From Paremcibacter congregatus (GTDB lineage: Bacteria > Pseudomonadota > Alphaproteobacteria > Sphingomonadales > Emcibacteraceae), in assembly GCF_006385135.1 (NCBI RefSeq), contig NZ_CP041025.1, positions 3,751,501 to 3,815,500 of the forward strand: a stretch of DNA of 64,000 nt. The letters are read 5' to 3'. A program made the position numbers and the translations under genes. Shown here piece after piece: positions 1 through 12,516 of the stretch (position 1 is the first letter of the stretch; each line of letters begins with the position of its first letter). The notes under the pieces are model-generated. The model did not search any database. It was not told the DNA's origin and was given only the letters and a program-made list of their open reading frames with translations.

Positions 1-1029
1 CTGATACCCGGCGATCTCAACAAGGTATTTTTCACCAACAGCGGTTCCGAATCTGTCGAGACCGCCCTGAAAATGGCCATCGCCTATCACCGGGCCCGGG
101 GCGAAGGTCATCGCACCCGCCTGATTGGCCGGGAAAAAGGCTATCACGGGGTCAATTTCGGCGGCATGTCGGTGGGCGGCATGCCCGCCAACCGCAAGAT
201 GTTCGGCAGCCTCGTCAGTGGCGTGGACCATCTGCGCCATACCCATGGCATCGCGGAAAACCGTTTTTCCAAGGGGTTGCCCCTTCATGGGGCGGAGCGC
301 GCTGATGATCTACAGCGATTATGCGAGCTCCATGATCCCTCGACCATTGCCGCCGTGATTGTCGAGCCTTTGGCCGGGTCCGCCGGGGTCATCCTGCCGC
401 CGGTGGGCTACCTCAAACGCCTGCGCGAGATCTGTGACCAGCATGGTATTCTGTTGATTTTTGACGAAGTGATCACCGGCTTCGGCCGTCTCGGCGCACC
501 CTTCGCCGTCGATAAATTCGGCGTCGAGCCCGATATGGTCACCACCGCCAAGGCCCTGACCAATGGCGTGATTCCCATGGGCGCGGTCTTCGTTCAGGAT
601 AAAATCTACGACGCCTTCATGCAGGGACCGGAAAATATGGTGGAATTCTTCCACGGCTATACCTATTCCGGCAACCCCATGGCCTGCGCCGCCGCCCTCG
701 GGGCGCTGGATACCTACGAAGAAGAAGGCCTGCTCACTCGGGCGAGTGAATTGTCGGACTATTGGCAGGTGGCCCTGCATAGTTTGCGCGATCTGCCCCA
801 TGTGATCGATCTGCGCAATATGGGCCTGATCGCCGGGATCGAGCTCGAACCGCTGCCGGGTCAGCCAACCAAACGCGCCTTTGACGCCTTTCTCAAGGCT
901 TATGAGGCCGGGCTGCTGATCCGCACCACCGGCGACACCATTGCCCTCTCGCCGCCGCTGATCATCGAAAAAAGCCAGATTGATTTCATCTTCGACACCC
1001 TGACCAACATCATCAAGACCCTCGACTGA
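1..1029 (+). CDS. Class III PLP aminotransferase (beta-alanine / omega-amino acid:pyruvate type), 5' partial
   Basis: The frame is open from base 1, so the gene begins before the window; 342 residues are visible and about 100 N-terminal residues of a usual ~440-residue enzyme are missing. Visible class III landmarks are the cofactor-phosphate loop NSGSESVETALK just after the left edge, the FDEVITGFGR segment with the PLP-ring aspartate, and TTAKALTNG, whose lysine (codon 550-552) should form the Schiff base. The family moves an amino group from an omega-amino acid to pyruvate or 2-oxoglutarate. The genes that follow make beta-alanine and consume malonate semialdehyde, so beta-alanine is the likely donor; this is inference from context. 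The stop lies 10 bp before the dehydrogenase start, consistent with one operon. Other omega-transaminase substrates (GABA, taurine, polyamines) cannot be excluded from sequence alone. Confidence 0.9.
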   Translation: MIPGDLNKVFFTNSGSESVETALKMAIAYHRARGEGHRTRLIGREKGYHGVNFGGMSVGGMPANRKMFGSLVSGVDHLRHTHGIAENRFSKGLPLHGAERADDLQRLCELHDPSTIAAVIVEPLAGSAGVILPPVGYLKRLREICDQHGILLIFDEVITGFGRLGAPFAVDKFGVEPDMVTTAKALTNGVIPMGAVFVQDKIYDAFMQGPENMVEFFHGYTYSGNPMACAAALGALDTYEEEGLLTRASELSDYWQVALHSLRDLPHVIDLRNMGLIAGIELEPLPGQPTKRAFDAFLKAYEAGLLIRTTGDTIALSPPLIIEKSQIDFIFDTLTNIIKTLD

Positions 1030-1039
1030 AAGACCAAAT

Positions 1040-2536
1040 ATGACCCTGATTTCCCATATCATTAACGGCCAGGAAACATCCGGTGACACAGGGCTCCGTC
1101 AGCCGGTGTATAATCCGGCCACCGGCGAGGTCAGCGGCCATGTCGCCCTCGGCGAGACCCGCGAAGTCGACGCCGCCGTCCGCGCCGCCGAAGCCGCCTT
1201 CCCCGCCTGGTCCGCCACCCCGCCCGCCAAACGCGCCGCCATCATGTTCAATCTGCGCCGCATCATGCAGACCCGCGCCGACGAGATCGCCCGCACCATC
1301 AGCGCCGAACATGGCAAGACCCATGATGACGCCCTCGGCGAGGTTACCCGGGCGCTGGAAGTGGTCGAGTTTGCCTGCGGCATTGCCGACAAACTCAAAG
1401 GCGACTTCAGCCGCGATGTGGGGCCCGGGATTGACAGCTGCGCCGAACGACAGACCCTGGGCGTTGTCGCCGGCATCACGCCCTTCAACTTTCCTTCCAT
1501 GGTGCCCTTGTGGATGATCCCGATGGCGCTGGCCTGCGGCAATACATTTGTCCTCAAACCTTCCGAGCGCGATCCGTCAAGCGCCAATCTGATCTTTGAT
1601 CTGCTGCGCGAAGCGGGCTTGCCCGACGGCGTACTCAATATCGTCCACGGCGGCAAGGCGGCGGTCGATGCGCTGCTTGATCATCCGGTGGTGCAAGCCG
1701 TGAGCTTTGTCGGCTCGACCCCGATCGCCCGCTATATCTATACCCGGGGCTGCGCCGCGGGCAAACGTGTTCAGGCTCTTGGCGGCGCTAAAAACCACAT
1801 GATCATCCTGCCTGACGCCGATCTCGATCAGGCGGTCGACGCCTTGATGGGCGCCGGTTTTGGCTCCGCAGGGGAACGCTGCATGGCGATCAGTGTCGCG
1901 GTGCCGGTTGGTGAGGAGACGGCCGATCGCCTGGTGGAGAAACTCACCCCGAAAGTCGCCGCGCTGAATATCGGCCCGCCCAGCGATCCCGAGGCCGAAA
2001 TGGGCCCGGTGATCACCGCCGAAGCCAAGGAACGCATCGAAAGCCTGATCAGCGCCGGGGAAGCCGAAGGCGCTCAGGTTCTGGTCGATGGCCGTGGCTA
2101 TAAATTGCAGGGCTATGAGGGTGGCTTCTGGGTCGGGGGCACTCTGCTCGACCGGGTCACCGAAGACATGACGGTTTACCGCGAGGAGATCTTTGGCCCG
2201 GTGCTGTCGGTCCTGCGCGCCCCGAGCTATGACCATGCGGTCGATCTGATCAACAAACATCAATATGGCAATGGCACGGCGCTATTCACCCGCGACGGCG
2301 ACGCCGCCCGCGATTTCGCCCGCCGCATTCAGGTCGGCATGGTCGGCATCAATGTGCCAATCCCTGTGCCCGTCGGCTATCACAGTTTTGGCGGCTGGAA
2401 ACAATCGAGCTTCGGCGGCCACGGCATTTATGGCCCGGAAGCCATTCACTTTTATACCCGGCTAAAAACCGTGACCTCACGCTGGCCGACCGGCATCCGC
2501 GCCGGGGCAGAATTTAATTTTCCAACCATGGAATGA
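1040..2536 (+). CDS. mmsA: Methylmalonate/malonate-semialdehyde dehydrogenase (CoA-acylating)
   Basis: A 498-residue aldehyde dehydrogenase superfamily protein of the MmsA branch. NFPSMVPLWM near residue 150 and KPSERDPSSA near 173 form the NAD site, and the nucleophile is Cys281 in GSAGERCMAIS. Around residue 248 the segment LGGAKNHMIILPDAD is characteristic of the CoA-dependent branch, which lacks the general-base glutamate of hydrolytic aldehyde dehydrogenases and releases the acyl group to CoA. The family oxidises malonate semialdehyde to acetyl-CoA or methylmalonate semialdehyde to propionyl-CoA. Next to a beta-alanine-forming pathway the first reaction is the natural one. Gaps of 10 bp before and 16 bp after, with AGGGAG upstream of the next gene, indicate co-transcription. 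Cytoplasmic; length is normal for the family. Confidence 0.93.
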   Translation: MTLISHIINGQETSGDTGLRQPVYNPATGEVSGHVALGETREVDAAVRAAEAAFPAWSATPPAKRAAIMFNLRRIMQTRADEIARTISAEHGKTHDDALGEVTRALEVVEFACGIADKLKGDFSRDVGPGIDSCAERQTLGVVAGITPFNFPSMVPLWMIPMALACGNTFVLKPSERDPSSANLIFDLLREAGLPDGVLNIVHGGKAAVDALLDHPVVQAVSFVGSTPIARYIYTRGCAAGKRVQALGGAKNHMIILPDADLDQAVDALMGAGFGSAGERCMAISVAVPVGEETADRLVEKLTPKVAALNIGPPSDPEAEMGPVITAEAKERIESLISAGEAEGAQVLVDGRGYKLQGYEGGFWVGGTLLDRVTEDMTVYREEIFGPVLSVLRAPSYDHAVDLINKHQYGNGTALFTRDGDAARDFARRIQVGMVGINVPIPVPVGYHSFGGWKQSSFGGHGIYGPEAIHFYTRLKTVTSRWPTGIRAGAEFNFPTME

Positions 2537-2552
2537 AATAGGGAGAAACAAA

Positions 2553-3437
2553 ATGACATCACCAAAAACAGCGACTTTACGCGGTGGCCTGATTCAGATG
2601 GCCCTGAAAGCCGACACCGACAATGACCCCGAGGTCATCCGCCAGGCGATGATCGAGGCCCATATCCCCCTGATCGAACAGGCGGGCGAGGCCGGCGTGC
2701 AGGTGCTCTGCTTCCAGGAGGTTTTTACCCAGCCTTATTTCTGCCCAAGCCAGGATGAGAAATGGTACGCCAGCGCCGAGCCGATCCCCAATGGCCCAAC
2801 CACCAAGCTGATGCAAACCTATGCCGCGAAATATAAAATGGTCATTGTCGTGCCGATTTATGAGCGCGATGACGTCACCGGCATTTATTATAACACCGCC
2901 GCCGTGATAGACGCCGACGGCAGCTACCTCGGGAAATACCGCAAGACCCATATCCCGCAGGTCGCGGGCTTCTGGGAAAAATTCTTCTTCAAGCCCGGCA
3001 AGTCCAACTGGCCGATGTTCCAGACACAATATTGCAAGCTCGGCGTCTATATATGTTATGATCGTCACTTCCCGGAAGGCTGGCGCGCGCTGGCGCTGAA
3101 TGGCGCCGAATATATCGTCAATCCGTCGGCCACGGTCGCCGGTCTGTCGGAATATCTCTGGAAGCTGGAACAACCGGCCTCCGCCGCCGCCAATGGCTGC
3201 TGGATCGGGGCCATCAACCGGGTCGGGCGCGAACAGCCCTGGGACATCGGTGAATTTTACGGCCAAAGCTATTTCGTCAACCCGCGCGGCCAGATCGAAA
3301 AGGAAGCCAGCCGCGATCAGGATGAGTTGATCATCCATGATATGGATATGGGTATGGTGAAGGATGTGCGCAACAAATGGCAATTCTTCCGCGACCGCCG
3401 CCCCGATACCTATGATGTCCTGACCCGGAGCGAGTAA
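2553..3437 (+). CDS. Nitrilase-superfamily N-carbamoyl-beta-alanine amidohydrolase (beta-ureidopropionase)
   Basis: A 294-residue carbon-nitrogen hydrolase with the complete nitrilase triad: Glu56 in CFQEVF, Lys131 in GKYRKTHIP and Cys168 in VYICYDRHFPEGWR. In reductive pyrimidine breakdown such enzymes hydrolyse N-carbamoyl-beta-alanine to beta-alanine, ammonia and CO2. The dihydropyrimidinase that makes this substrate is encoded two genes downstream and the enzymes that use beta-alanine lie just upstream, which strongly favours this role over a D-carbamoylase or a generic amidase. The start is preceded by a good AGGGAGAAAC ribosome-binding site. There is no signal peptide, so it is cytoplasmic. 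Family-level call is secure; exact substrate is inferred from context. Confidence 0.9.
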   Translation: MTSPKTATLRGGLIQMALKADTDNDPEVIRQAMIEAHIPLIEQAGEAGVQVLCFQEVFTQPYFCPSQDEKWYASAEPIPNGPTTKLMQTYAAKYKMVIVVPIYERDDVTGIYYNTAAVIDADGSYLGKYRKTHIPQVAGFWEKFFFKPGKSNWPMFQTQYCKLGVYICYDRHFPEGWRALALNGAEYIVNPSATVAGLSEYLWKLEQPASAAANGCWIGAINRVGREQPWDIGEFYGQSYFVNPRGQIEKEASRDQDELIIHDMDMGMVKDVRNKWQFFRDRRPDTYDVLTRSE

Positions 3438-3494
3438 CCAATTGAGATGATGTGGCAATGACGGAGACAAGAGTGATCTAAGGAGAGGGACAAC

Positions 3495-6418
<2,924 letters not shown>

Positions 6419-6492
6419 AAAAGGCATTTGATCCCCGGGCGACCTGCTTGTATGCTGGCGACGTCTCTTCCGTCCAGTAGAAAGCATGTCCC

Positions 6493-7599
6493 ATGGTCAC
6501 CCTGCGCCCCGCTCGATTGATTTTCCCCCTTCTCTTTTCACTGATGCTTCAGATCCCGCCGGTTCAGGCCCAGCAAGGCTCCCAGCCGGTGCCCTCGGTC
6601 GTGGTCACCAAGGCCAAAATCAGCGATGTCGGCCTCAATATCCGTCAGATCGGCCGGGTGGAGGCCATGGAAAAGGTGGATCTGCGCGCCCGGGTCCAGG
6701 GGTTCCTTGAGAAGCGCCCCTTCCGGGAAGGCAGTCTGGTCAAACAGGGCGACCTGCTGTTTGTTATTGAACAGGCCCCGTACCAGATCCTGGTTGATCA
6801 ACGTCAGGCCGACCTGATCGGGGCGGAAGCCTCCTATAAAAACGCCAAAGCCGACCTGAAACGATATCAGGAACTGCGTAAGAAAGGCGCCGCCTCACAA
6901 GCCCAGCTTGACAAGGCCGTCTCGACCGAAGCCCAGACCCGCGCCGTGGCCCTGCAGGCGAAAGCCGCATTGCGCAAGGCGCAACTGGACCTGAGTTACA
7001 CTGAAATCAAAAGCCCGATCGGCGGCCGCATCAGCCGCACAAAATTCAGTGTCGGCAATCTGGTCAGTGCGTCAGACGGCGCGCTCGCCACTGTCACCAG
7101 CGTCGACCCGATCTATGTTACCGTCGCGGTCAGTGAAAAGAACATGATCGATGCCCGCCGTGACGGGATTGATGTCACCCATGCCCCCGTGGTGCCGGAC
7201 TTGATCCTTTCCGACGGGTCAACATATGCCCATCAGGGCGAATTCGACTATATCGACACCAGCGTGAACCAGAATACAGATACCCTGCTGGTCCGGGCGC
7301 GTTTCCCCAATCCGGATGGCATCCTCCTGCCCGGGCAATTTGTCCATGTCCAGATTACCGGCCGGACGCCAACCCCCGCCATCACCGTTCCGCAATCCAC
7401 CATTCAGCAGGACAGAACCGGTTATTTCCTGCTGGTGATCACTGATCAGAACAAAGTCGAGATGCGCCGCATCACCGTCGGACAGGTGATCGACAATGAC
7501 TGGATCGTCACCTCCGGCATCGCCGCGGGTGAAAGGGTCGTGCTCGAAGGCCTGCAAAAAGTGCGCGTGGATCAAACGGTCACGGTGGTGGAACAATAA
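6493..7599 (+). CDS. RND efflux pump periplasmic adaptor (membrane fusion protein)
   Basis: A 368-residue HlyD/AcrA-type adaptor. Residues 1-27 form a signal peptide ending VQAQQ without a lipobox cysteine, so it is probably anchored through its partner or a processed N-terminus. The barrel-sandwich half-motifs ([25 protein letters not shown] near residue 55; [13 protein letters not shown] near 168) flank a short alpha-hairpin, followed by beta-barrel and membrane-proximal domains. Such proteins link an inner-membrane RND permease to an outer-membrane channel. The stop is 2 bp from the permease start, so the pair is translationally coupled. No outer-membrane factor gene follows; the pump would have to borrow a TolC-like channel such as the one encoded at 35319-36794. 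The cargo is unknown. Confidence 0.92.
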   Translation: MVTLRPARLIFPLLFSLMLQIPPVQAQQGSQPVPSVVVTKAKISDVGLNIRQIGRVEAMEKVDLRARVQGFLEKRPFREGSLVKQGDLLFVIEQAPYQILVDQRQADLIGAEASYKNAKADLKRYQELRKKGAASQAQLDKAVSTEAQTRAVALQAKAALRKAQLDLSYTEIKSPIGGRISRTKFSVGNLVSASDGALATVTSVDPIYVTVAVSEKNMIDARRDGIDVTHAPVVPDLILSDGSTYAHQGEFDYIDTSVNQNTDTLLVRARFPNPDGILLPGQFVHVQITGRTPTPAITVPQSTIQQDRTGYFLLVITDQNKVEMRRITVGQVIDNDWIVTSGIAAGERVVLEGLQKVRVDQTVTVVEQ

Positions 7600-7601
7600 T
7601 C

Positions 7602-10600
7602 ATGTTTTCAAATTTCTTTATCACACGGCCTAAGTTCGCCTTCGTCATTTCCCTGGTGATCATGCTTGCCGGTCTGATCGCCCTGAAAATCATTCCCATC
7701 GCCCAATTTCCGGAAATCACCCCGCCACAGGTAACCGTCAACGCCACCTATCCCGGGGCCAGCGCCGAGGTGGTCGAACAGACCGTCGCCGCCATTATTG
7801 AAGGCGCCGTCAACGGCGTCGATGACATGCTCTATATGTCCTCCACCAGTGGCAATGACGGCAGCTATGCCCTGACCATTACATTCAAGGTGGGCACCAA
7901 CGCCGATATTGCGGCGGTCAATGTGCAAAACAAGGTCGCCGTCGCCGAGGCCAGATTGCCCCGCGAAGTCACCCGGCAAGGCATCATCACCCAGAAACAG
8001 TCCAGCGCCATGCTGATGGTGATCAATCTTTACGCCCCTGACCAGACCCATGACGAACTGTATTTAAGCAATTACGCCTCAATCTATGTCGAGGATATTC
8101 TCGCCCGCATCGACGGGGTCGGCAAGGTGGCCCAGTTCGGGGCCAAAGATTACGGTATGCGGGTCTGGGTCGATCCCGATCGCCTGGCCGCCCTCGGGTT
8201 GACCAGTAATGATCTTTCGAACGCCATCGCGGCACAAAATATACAGGCCCCCGTCGGACAACTCGGTGCGCCGCCCTACACCCGCAACCTGCAATTCCAA
8301 TACCCGCTGAAAGCCGAAGGCCGTCTGGTATCGGTTGAGGAATTTGAAAATATTGTACTCAACGCCAATGCCGACGGGTCCCTGGTGCTGTTGAAGGATG
8401 TCGCCCGGGTAGAGCTCGGCGCCGCCTCCTATCTCGGGTCCGCCCGGCTGAATGGTCAGGCCTCGGCCACCATCGGGGTTTATCAATCCCCCGGCGCCAA
8501 TGCGCTCGACGTCGCGGACAAGGTTAATGCGGCCCTGAAGGAACTCTCCGTCAATTTCCCCGCCGACGTGGAACATTCGGTGCTGTTTGATACGACAAAT
8601 TTCGTCCGGGCCTCAATTTCCGAGGTGGTCACAACCCTGTTTATGACCTTCTTTCTGGTGATCGGCGTCACCTGGCTGTTCCTCGCGGACTGGCGCGCGA
8701 CCCTGATCCCGGCCTGCGCCATTCCGGTGTCGCTGATCGGCACCATCGCCGTGCTTTATGCCGTTGGCTACACCCTGAACACCATTACCCTCTTCGCCTT
8801 TATTCTCGCCATTGGCATCGTGGTCGACGACGCCATTGTGGTGGTGGAAAATGTGTTGCGTAATATGGAAGATGGCGCGCTCAGCGCCAAGGAAGCCACC
8901 CGCAAGTCCATGGGCGAGGTTTTTGGACCAGTGATCGCCACCACCCTGGTTTTGCTGGCGGTCTTCATCCCCGTAAGTTTCATGCCCGGCATCACCGGCG
9001 AACTTTACAAGCAATTCTCAATCACGATCTGCGTCGCCGTTTCCCTGTCTTCTCTCAATGCTCTGACCCTGTCGCCGGCGCTCTGTTCCCTGTTGCTCAA
9101 ACACCGGACAAAGGCGCCCAACGCTCTGTTCCGTGGGTTCGCGCGCGGGGTAGACAAGACCCGGAATTTCTATGTTGCCGGGGTGCGGAAAATGATCCGC
9201 CATCTCCTGCTCAGTCTGGGGGCTCTGGCAGTAATCGCCGGGGGCACCCTGTATATGTTCCAGACCGCGCCGACCGGCTTTCTGCCCATGGAAGACAATG
9301 GCTTTTTCTTCGTGAATATCCAATTGCCCGACGGGGCGTCAATCAGCCGTACAGAAAAAGTTGTCGATCAAGCCCGAGAAATGCTAACCGAAACCGAAGG
9401 CGTGGAAAGTGTCATTTCCGTCTCCGGTTTCAGCCTGCTGTCCGGCAGTGCGTCAAACAGCGCATTTCTGATCCCGGTGCTCACCCCCTGGGCCGATCGT
9501 ACAGAATTTGAACTGCAATGGTTCTCCATCCTGCGAAAACTCAACCAGAAACTCGCCACCCTGCCCACCGCCAATGCCTTCGCCTTTCCAACTCCGCCAA
9601 TCATGGGCCTCGGCACCAGCGGCGGCGTCGAATTACAGGTCCAGGATTATCAGGGTCGCCCGGCCACGGAACTGGCTTCCGCCATCCGCAGCCTGGTTTT
9701 CGCCGCCAATCAGGATCATCGCTTCACCCAGGTTTTCAGCACTTTTTCCGCCAACGTGCCACAATATATGCTGGAAATAGACCGCCAGAAAGCCCGGACA
9801 CTCGGGGTACAGATCGCCGATATTTTCAGCACCCTGCGGGAGAATCTCAGCGGCAATTATGTCAATGACTTCAACCTGTATGGCAAGGTCTACCGGGTGA
9901 TGGTTCAGGCGGAACCGGAATTCCGCGACGGCATCCAGGATCTGGACCGGTTTCATGTCACCAACAGCAAGGGCCAGATGGTGCCGCTCGGCGCATTGGT
10001 AGAAACAAAACCCATCCTCGGGCCCCAGTCGCTGATCCGGTATAACATCTTCAAATCCGCTGGCGTCAATGTCAGCCCGGCCCAAGGGATCAGCAACGGC
10101 GACGCCATGACCGGCATTGAAGAGATCGCCGCCACCGCCCTGCCCGACGGCTATGGCGTCACCTGGACCGGTGTCGCTCAGCAACAACGGGAAGCCGGCG
10201 CTCTGGTGGTGATTATCTTCGCCCTCGCCTTCCTGTTCGCCTATCTGTTTCTGGTGGCGCAGTATGAAAGCTGGACCATCCCGGTGGCGATCATGCTGTC
10301 GGTGGTAGTGGCCCTGTTCGGAGCGTTGATCCCGTTGAAACTGATCCCTTTTATCAGTAATGATCTCTATGCCCAGATCGGCATGGTGATGCTGATCGGG
10401 CTGGCCAGCAAGAGCGCCATTCTGATCGTCGAATTCGCCAAGGGCCGCCGGGAGGCGGGCGCCACCATTCACGACGCGGCCATCGAGGCGGCGGGTCTGC
10501 GCTACCGGGCGGTGATGATGACCGCCCTGTCTTTTATCATCGGGGTAATTCCGCTGGTCATGGCGTCCGGGGCCGGGGCCGCCAGCCGCATGGTGATCGG

Positions 10601-10715
10601 CTTTGTTGTCTTTGGCGGCATGGTTATGGCAACCTTTGTCGGTATCTTCTTTATCCCCACCCTCTATGTGGCGCTGCAGAGCCTGCGGGAGAAAATCAAA
10701 GGGACCGCAGACTAA
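7602..10715 (+). CDS. RND multidrug efflux permease (HAE-1 / AcrB type)
   Basis: A 1037-residue inner-membrane permease, normal length for hydrophobe/amphiphile exporters. It opens with the typical [14 protein letters not shown] first helix, has large periplasmic loops after TM1 and TM7, and carries the proton-relay aspartate pair in TM4 ([16 protein letters not shown] near residue 400). The second-half [14 protein letters not shown] helix near residue 950 is also intact. It should form a trimer that uses the proton gradient to expel drugs, detergents or lipids from the periplasm through the adaptor encoded just upstream. Its stop codon shares bases 10712-10715 with the stop of the convergent acyl-CoA dehydrogenase gene, so there is no room for a separate terminator. 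Substrate cannot be read from the sequence. Confidence 0.94.
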   Translation: MFSNFFITRPKFAFVISLVIMLAGLIALKIIPIAQFPEITPPQVTVNATYPGASAEVVEQTVAAIIEGAVNGVDDMLYMSSTSGNDGSYALTITFKVGTNADIAAVNVQNKVAVAEARLPREVTRQGIITQKQSSAMLMVINLYAPDQTHDELYLSNYASIYVEDILARIDGVGKVAQFGAKDYGMRVWVDPDRLAALGLTSNDLSNAIAAQNIQAPVGQLGAPPYTRNLQFQYPLKAEGRLVSVEEFENIVLNANADGSLVLLKDVARVELGAASYLGSARLNGQASATIGVYQSPGANALDVADKVNAALKELSVNFPADVEHSVLFDTTNFVRASISEVVTTLFMTFFLVIGVTWLFLADWRATLIPACAIPVSLIGTIAVLYAVGYTLNTITLFAFILAIGIVVDDAIVVVENVLRNMEDGALSAKEATRKSMGEVFGPVIATTLVLLAVFIPVSFMPGITGELYKQFSITICVAVSLSSLNALTLSPALCSLLLKHRTKAPNALFRGFARGVDKTRNFYVAGVRKMIRHLLLSLGALAVIAGGTLYMFQTAPTGFLPMEDNGFFFVNIQLPDGASISRTEKVVDQAREMLTETEGVESVISVSGFSLLSGSASNSAFLIPVLTPWADRTEFELQWFSILRKLNQKLATLPTANAFAFPTPPIMGLGTSGGVELQVQDYQGRPATELASAIRSLVFAANQDHRFTQVFSTFSANVPQYMLEIDRQKARTLGVQIADIFSTLRENLSGNYVNDFNLYGKVYRVMVQAEPEFRDGIQDLDRFHVTNSKGQMVPLGALVETKPILGPQSLIRYNIFKSAGVNVSPAQGISNGDAMTGIEEIAATALPDGYGVTWTGVAQQQREAGALVVIIFALAFLFAYLFLVAQYESWTIPVAIMLSVVVALFGALIPLKLIPFISNDLYAQIGMVMLIGLASKSAILIVEFAKGRREAGATIHDAAIEAAGLRYRAVMMTALSFIIGVIPLVMASGAGAASRMVIGFVVFGGMVMATFVGIFFIPTLYVALQSLREKIKGTAD

Positions 10716-12514
10716 CGACCCGTAAACCAGCTGTCCTGCATGGTCAGACAACTGTCATCCAGTGACGCCACCAGTGTAAATTTGGCGTGGACCGAGGGCA
10801 GCTCGTGGGCGTAGAAATAGCGACAGGCGGCAAGCTTGCCCCGGTAGAAATCTTCATCCGGATGGTCCGGCTGTTCCGCCAGTGCCGCGCCCGCCACCAG
10901 GGCCTGACGCAACCACATCCAGGCCACCACCACATGGCCAAAGGCATCAAGATAAACCGTGGCATTGGCCAGCATCCGGTTCATATCCCCGGCTCGTCCC
11001 ACCGCGCGCGCGCAATCCTTCAGGGCCGCAAAAGCGCGACAAAGATCTTCGCCGTAACCCACCATATCCAACCGTTCCAGCGCTTCGACCGCCGTTTTCT
11101 TGATTTCCGCCTCCAGAACCGCCAGCGCCGCGCCGTCCTGCATCCGCACCTTGCGACCCAACAGGTCAAGCCCGTGAATGGCGTGCGTGCCTTCATGGAT
11201 ATGATTGAGCCGATTATCGCGGTAAAAGCGTTCCACCGGATAGTCACGGGTATAACCATAGCCCCCCAGCACCTGAATGGCGTATTTATTGGCCTCGAGA
11301 CAATATTCCGCCGGCCAGGATTTGGCGACCGGGGTCAGGATTTCCAGCAGGAGCGATAACCTCTGACGTTCTATCTGATCTTCCGCCACCGCCTGCTGGT
11401 CGATCAACCCGGCGCAGTAAGTCACCAACGCCAGACCGCCTTCGACGTAGGCTTTCTGCGCCATCAGCAAACGTTTAACATCCGCATGTTCGATGATCAT
11501 CACCTGCGGGCTGGTCGGGTCTTTTTCATGGGGATGCCGCCCCTGGGGCCGGTTGCGGGCATAGTCGAGGGAATAGAGATAGCCGGCAAGCCCCGACATC
11601 ACCGCGCCATGGCCAACGCCGACCCGCGCCTCATTCATCATATGGAACATGGCGGCCAGACCCTGATGCGGCTCCCCCACCAGCTCCGCAAAACAGTCGC
11701 CCTGTTCGCCAAAGTTGAGCAGGCAATTGGTCGTGCCGCGATGGCCCATTTTATGATTGAGGCCGGCCAGCGCGATGTTATTTTTCGCCCCCAGGCTGCC
11801 GTCGGCATTGACCCGAAATTTGGGTACGAGAAACAGCGACAGTCCCTTGACGCCGGGCGGACCATCGGGCAGGCGCGCCAGCACCATATGGATGATATTG
11901 TCCGAGATCTCCTGCTCGCCGCCGGAAATCCACATTTTGCTGCCCTCAATCCGATAGCGCCCGTCCCCGACCGGGGTGGCTTTCGTGCGGATGTCAGACA
12001 GGGAGGAACCCGCCTGCGGTTCCGACAGACACATGGTGCCATACCAGCGCCCCGCCAGCATCGGCGGAAGATAGAGCGCTTTCTGGGCCGGTGAGCCACA
12101 GGCCGCCAGCATATTGGCCGCCGCCTGGGTCAGAAAGAAATAACTGGCGATCCCCACATTGGCGCAGGTGAACAGACCACCGAGCGCCGAGCTGACCATG
12201 AATGGCATCTGCAGGCCGCCAAGCGTTTGATCAAAGGCGGCGGCGAAAAACCCCGCCTCGGCATAGGTGTCGAGCGCCTGTTTGACCTCCGGCATGATCC
12301 GAACCTTCTGTCCGTCGAACGTCGGCTCATGGGCGTCGAGGGCGGCAGCGCAGGAGAGGAACTTATCCTCGGCAATGTTTTCCGCCGTATCAAGCACGGC
12401 GCTGATCACGTCCCGATCATAGTCCTGATAGCGCGGATGGGCGAGCAGGCGGTCGAGATCCATCACTTCATACATCAGGAAATCCAGATCCCGGCGGTTG
12501 ACAATCATCGACAT
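10712..12514 (-). CDS. Acyl-CoA dehydrogenase with extended N- and C-terminal domains
   Basis: A 600-residue FAD flavoprotein of the long acyl-CoA dehydrogenase type (N-terminal extension [17 protein letters not shown], then N-terminal, middle and C-terminal catalytic domains and an extra C-terminal helical domain). [19 protein letters not shown] near residue 156 is the middle-domain FAD/substrate signature. [17 protein letters not shown] near residue 437 carries the expected catalytic glutamate at the position used by this subfamily. It should introduce an alpha-beta double bond in an acyl-CoA and pass electrons to an electron-transfer flavoprotein; chain length and branching cannot be read. 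It is translated as the second gene of a pair: its ATG is 2 bp from the stop of the molybdopterin oxidoreductase gene, implying coupled expression. The 3' end overlaps the convergent RND permease stop. Confidence 0.93.
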   Translation of the reverse strand: MSMIVNRRDLDFLMYEVMDLDRLLAHPRYQDYDRDVISAVLDTAENIAEDKFLSCAAALDAHEPTFDGQKVRIMPEVKQALDTYAEAGFFAAAFDQTLGGLQMPFMVSSALGGLFTCANVGIASYFFLTQAAANMLAACGSPAQKALYLPPMLAGRWYGTMCLSEPQAGSSLSDIRTKATPVGDGRYRIEGSKMWISGGEQEISDNIIHMVLARLPDGPPGVKGLSLFLVPKFRVNADGSLGAKNNIALAGLNHKMGHRGTTNCLLNFGEQGDCFAELVGEPHQGLAAMFHMMNEARVGVGHGAVMSGLAGYLYSLDYARNRPQGRHPHEKDPTSPQVMIIEHADVKRLLMAQKAYVEGGLALVTYCAGLIDQQAVAEDQIERQRLSLLLEILTPVAKSWPAEYCLEANKYAIQVLGGYGYTRDYPVERFYRDNRLNHIHEGTHAIHGLDLLGRKVRMQDGAALAVLEAEIKKTAVEALERLDMVGYGEDLCRAFAALKDCARAVGRAGDMNRMLANATVYLDAFGHVVVAWMWLRQALVAGAALAEQPDHPDEDFYRGKLAACRYFYAHELPSVHAKFTLVASLDDSCLTMQDSWFTGR

Positions 12515-12516
12515 GT

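Noticed and set aside
9633-10751. Long open frame opposite the RND permease
   Set aside because: It is antisense to a full-length gene with clear family motifs, its translation is His/Asp/Gly/Gln-rich without any domain, and such frames are common opposite GC-rich codons.
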